6,925 bases of DNA, taken from NCBI GenBank assembly GCA_027293665.1, contig JAPUFN010000031.1, positions 1-6,925 of the forward strand, in the 5' to 3' direction. The translations under genes were made by a program, and so were the position numbers. The notes beneath the pieces are model-generated. The model searched no databases, was not told the origin of the DNA, and saw only the letters and a list, made by a program, of their open reading frames with translations. Below, piece after piece: positions 5,377 through 6,925 of the stretch. The DNA is from Gammaproteobacteria bacterium (GTDB lineage: Bacteria; Pseudomonadota; Gammaproteobacteria; Pseudomonadales; Azotimanducaceae). How positions within the stretch are numbered: position 1 is the stretch's first letter; every line of letters begins with the position of its first letter.

Positions 5377-6102
5377 TTATTTGCGGAGCAGATCGACTCG
5401 ATTCGGTATTTCGAAGACGTAGCCCGCATCACTGCGGTTGCTCTCGAATTTTTCGCATACCTGTTTGAGCAGATCGGGCGTGACGTTGTGCTCCGTGTGA
5501 GTCACGTTGAGGATGCCTTGCTCGAATTGCGCAAACGATTCGAGCTTCAGCATGCTCCTGAAGAATCGTTCTTCGACAAGCTCCAGCACACCATTTACCA
5601 CTGCGCGCTCTACTGCGGCGAATGCTTCCCTGCGCACAACAGACTCGTCGTGAAAAAGCCGGATGACCTCATTGAACTCGCCAGCAAATACCGGTTCGGA
5701 AATGTAGGCGACGCCACCCGGCTTCAACACTCGATGGATTTCCGAAAGCGCAGTATCTAAGAGAGAAACAGGTACATGGTGCAACGATTTGAACATCATG
5801 ACGATGTCAAAGCTGGCATCGAGTTCATCGATCGCCTCCGCGCCGAACGACTTGAACGTAACCTTCGGCAGATCCGCAATTTGCAAATTCTTCTGGTGTT
5901 GCACCTGGTCGACTTCCGAGGCGACGATCGTTGCAACATCACTGTGCTCGGCAATCTGCCGGGTCTTGTCCGCCGCACCACACCCGAGCTCGAGCACCCT
6001 CGCGCCAGATAGTGACAACAGGCTCGTCATCACCTCAAATTCGGTTTGAATCGACTGAGCTTGCGGTCCTTCTATCTGCATGGCTTCAACCACCTTGTGC
6101 AT
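5377..6102 (-). CDS. Class I SAM-dependent methyltransferase
   Basis: This 241-aa protein carries the Rossmann-like methyltransferase core. Motif I is VLELGCGAADKT (36-47), the acidic residue after strand 2 is Glu63 (ASEVD), motif post-II is FDIVMMFKSLHHV (98-110), and the segment RVLKPGGVAYISEP (124-137) is typical of small-molecule methyltransferases of the UbiE/Methyltransf_11 kind. The C-terminal third (about 140-241) is helical and specific to this protein; it should shape the acceptor site. The acceptor is unknown. The ATG at 6102 has AGGA 6 bases upstream. The gene starts 41 bp after the flavin monooxygenase and is followed by a VOC gene, which suggests joint action on an aromatic or other small metabolite. 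No N-terminal signal or membrane helix is present. Confidence 0.88.
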   Translation of the reverse strand: MHKVVEAMQIEGPQAQSIQTEFEVMTSLLSLSGARVLELGCGAADKTRQIAEHSDVATIVASEVDQVQHQKNLQIADLPKVTFKSFGAEAIDELDASFDIVMMFKSLHHVPVSLLDTALSEIHRVLKPGGVAYISEPVFAGEFNEVIRLFHDESVVRREAFAAVERAVVNGVLELVEERFFRSMLKLESFAQFEQGILNVTHTEHNVTPDLLKQVCEKFESNRSDAGYVFEIPNRVDLLRK

Positions 6103-6143
6103 ACAATTTCCTGCGGCATCGCGTGTTCGTGTCCCACCCGTTG

Positions 6144-6925
6144 TCAGAACAGGAACGTCTCCGACTCCATCCCCAGCAGGACTCTACCTACTGCCTCTGT
6201 GAACTGAGGCGAAACCATAATGTGCTGACGAACCACGAGAACGTCGCGCATGCTGCGCCCGAGCGGACTCGACAGGAAATTTGCGCTGGCACCCGCAGCC
6301 GAGTACAGCATCTCTACTGCTTTTACGGCTTCATTAGCAGCACCGGAGCAACTCAACTGGATAACGGCTTTCTGCCTGGCTGTCGGTTTCCCGCCATTTT
6401 CTATCGTCTGCCAGAGATCCAGGATAGTGTCGAAAACATAACTTCTCGCCGAGCCAATGAGCCTTTCCGCCTCGGCGACGGCTCTTTGCGCATCGATTCG
6501 ATTCTGCAACAGGTTAGCGGAAGCGCGCGGCTTTTTTTCACCGGCGAGTTCTATGAACTGATCGATCGCGGCTCGGGCGATGCCGGTCGCAACCCCAACT
6601 TTGTTGTAGGCAAGGCGGCTGAAGATGGGCAGGCGATACAGCGTGCCCGACTCAACGGGTATGTTGCGCAACACCTGGCTGATGTACTCGTCGGCAACAA
6701 ACACATCCTGGATTTTGACATCGTGACTGCCGGAACCCTGGAGACCGGCAACGTGCCAGGTATCTACTATTTCGATCTGTGCCACCGACACCATCGACTC
6801 ACACAACACCAGTCCATGATCGTCCCTGACGCGTTCGCCGTTTTCGTCGTAAACGATGCTCTGGCTCCAGAAATACTGCGCGTTGTGCACACCGCTGCAA
6901 AAGGGCCATTGACCGTTGATCCGGT
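6144..6925 (-). CDS. Acyl-CoA dehydrogenase-fold flavin monooxygenase (group D), C-terminal part
   Basis: The reading frame is open to the window edge, so the N-terminal part (roughly 130-140 residues if family-sized) is missing; 259 complete codons are visible. The first residues, INGQWPFCSGVHNAQYFW, match the conserved middle-domain segment of HsaA/DszC-like flavin monooxygenases, and the GTG at 6890 is internal. Further family marks are the segment VAGLQGSGSHDVKIQDVFV with the GLxGxGSxDV pattern, the helical C-terminal domain with LYSAAGASANFLSSPLGRSM, and RQHIMVSP, whose His sits where this family has a conserved active-site His. These enzymes use reduced flavin from a separate reductase to hydroxylate aromatic rings or oxidise heteroatoms; no reductase is in the window. 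The frame reads VFVADEYI where true acyl-CoA dehydrogenases often continue VFVP. Substrate unknown. It heads the visible monooxygenase-methyltransferase-VOC run. Confidence 0.85.
   Translation of the reverse strand, partial: RINGQWPFCSGVHNAQYFWSQSIVYDENGERVRDDHGLVLCESMVSVAQIEIVDTWHVAGLQGSGSHDVKIQDVFVADEYISQVLRNIPVESGTLYRLPIFSRLAYNKVGVATGIARAAIDQFIELAGEKKPRASANLLQNRIDAQRAVAEAERLIGSARSYVFDTILDLWQTIENGGKPTARQKAVIQLSCSGAANEAVKAVEMLYSAAGASANFLSSPLGRSMRDVLVVRQHIMVSPQFTEAVGRVLLGMESETFLF

Overview
The window is about 55% GC by eye. Every supported gene lies on the minus strand, so transcription runs from high to low coordinates. The protein families (selenide water dikinase, SPFH protein with an Arc-like partner, group D flavin monooxygenase, polar amino-acid-type binding protein) suggest a proteobacterium, probably an environmental gammaproteobacterium. 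That placement is inference; there is no rRNA or other phylogenetic marker here.

Layout in the direction of transcription. (1) 6925-4550: the C-terminal part of an acyl-CoA-dehydrogenase-fold flavin monooxygenase (cut by the window edge), a class I SAM methyltransferase and a glyoxalase-like (VOC) protein, with gaps of only 41 and 50 bp; probably one transcription unit for modifying or degrading a small molecule. (2) 4549-4402: a 148-bp leader region holding a nested inverted repeat and a short direct repeat. (3) 4401-3352: selD, selenide water dikinase. The gene is itself a selenoprotein gene. Its true start is a TTG at 4401, and codon 17 is an in-frame TGA at 4353-4351, followed at once by a convincing bacterial SECIS hairpin with a GGUC loop. 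Read with TGA as stop, the gene loses its catalytic N-terminus. With readthrough it is 349 aa, and Sec17 and Lys20 fall exactly where E. coli SelD has Cys17 and Lys20. (4) 3294-881: a compact operon of three genes, SPFH/band-7 membrane protein, 67-aa Arc-like ribbon-helix-helix (RHH) protein and a 374-aa three-TM protein of unknown function. Its upstream region carries three 11-bp-spaced ATGATAT(C) repeats overlapping a possible promoter, and a clean intrinsic terminator lies at 905-881. The last two genes overlap by 4 bp (ATGA). (5) 847-44: a secreted family 3 solute-binding protein with no permease in the window, followed by a hairpin at the window edge.

How the parts may work together. A Sec-containing SelD implies that the host decodes UGA as selenocysteine, so selA, selB and selC must be elsewhere in the genome, and the enzyme that makes the Sec precursor would depend on its own product. 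In the SPFH operon, the RHH protein is the obvious candidate to bind the repeated operator and autoregulate a membrane module. No RNA genes, CRISPR arrays, insertion sequences or transposases were seen.
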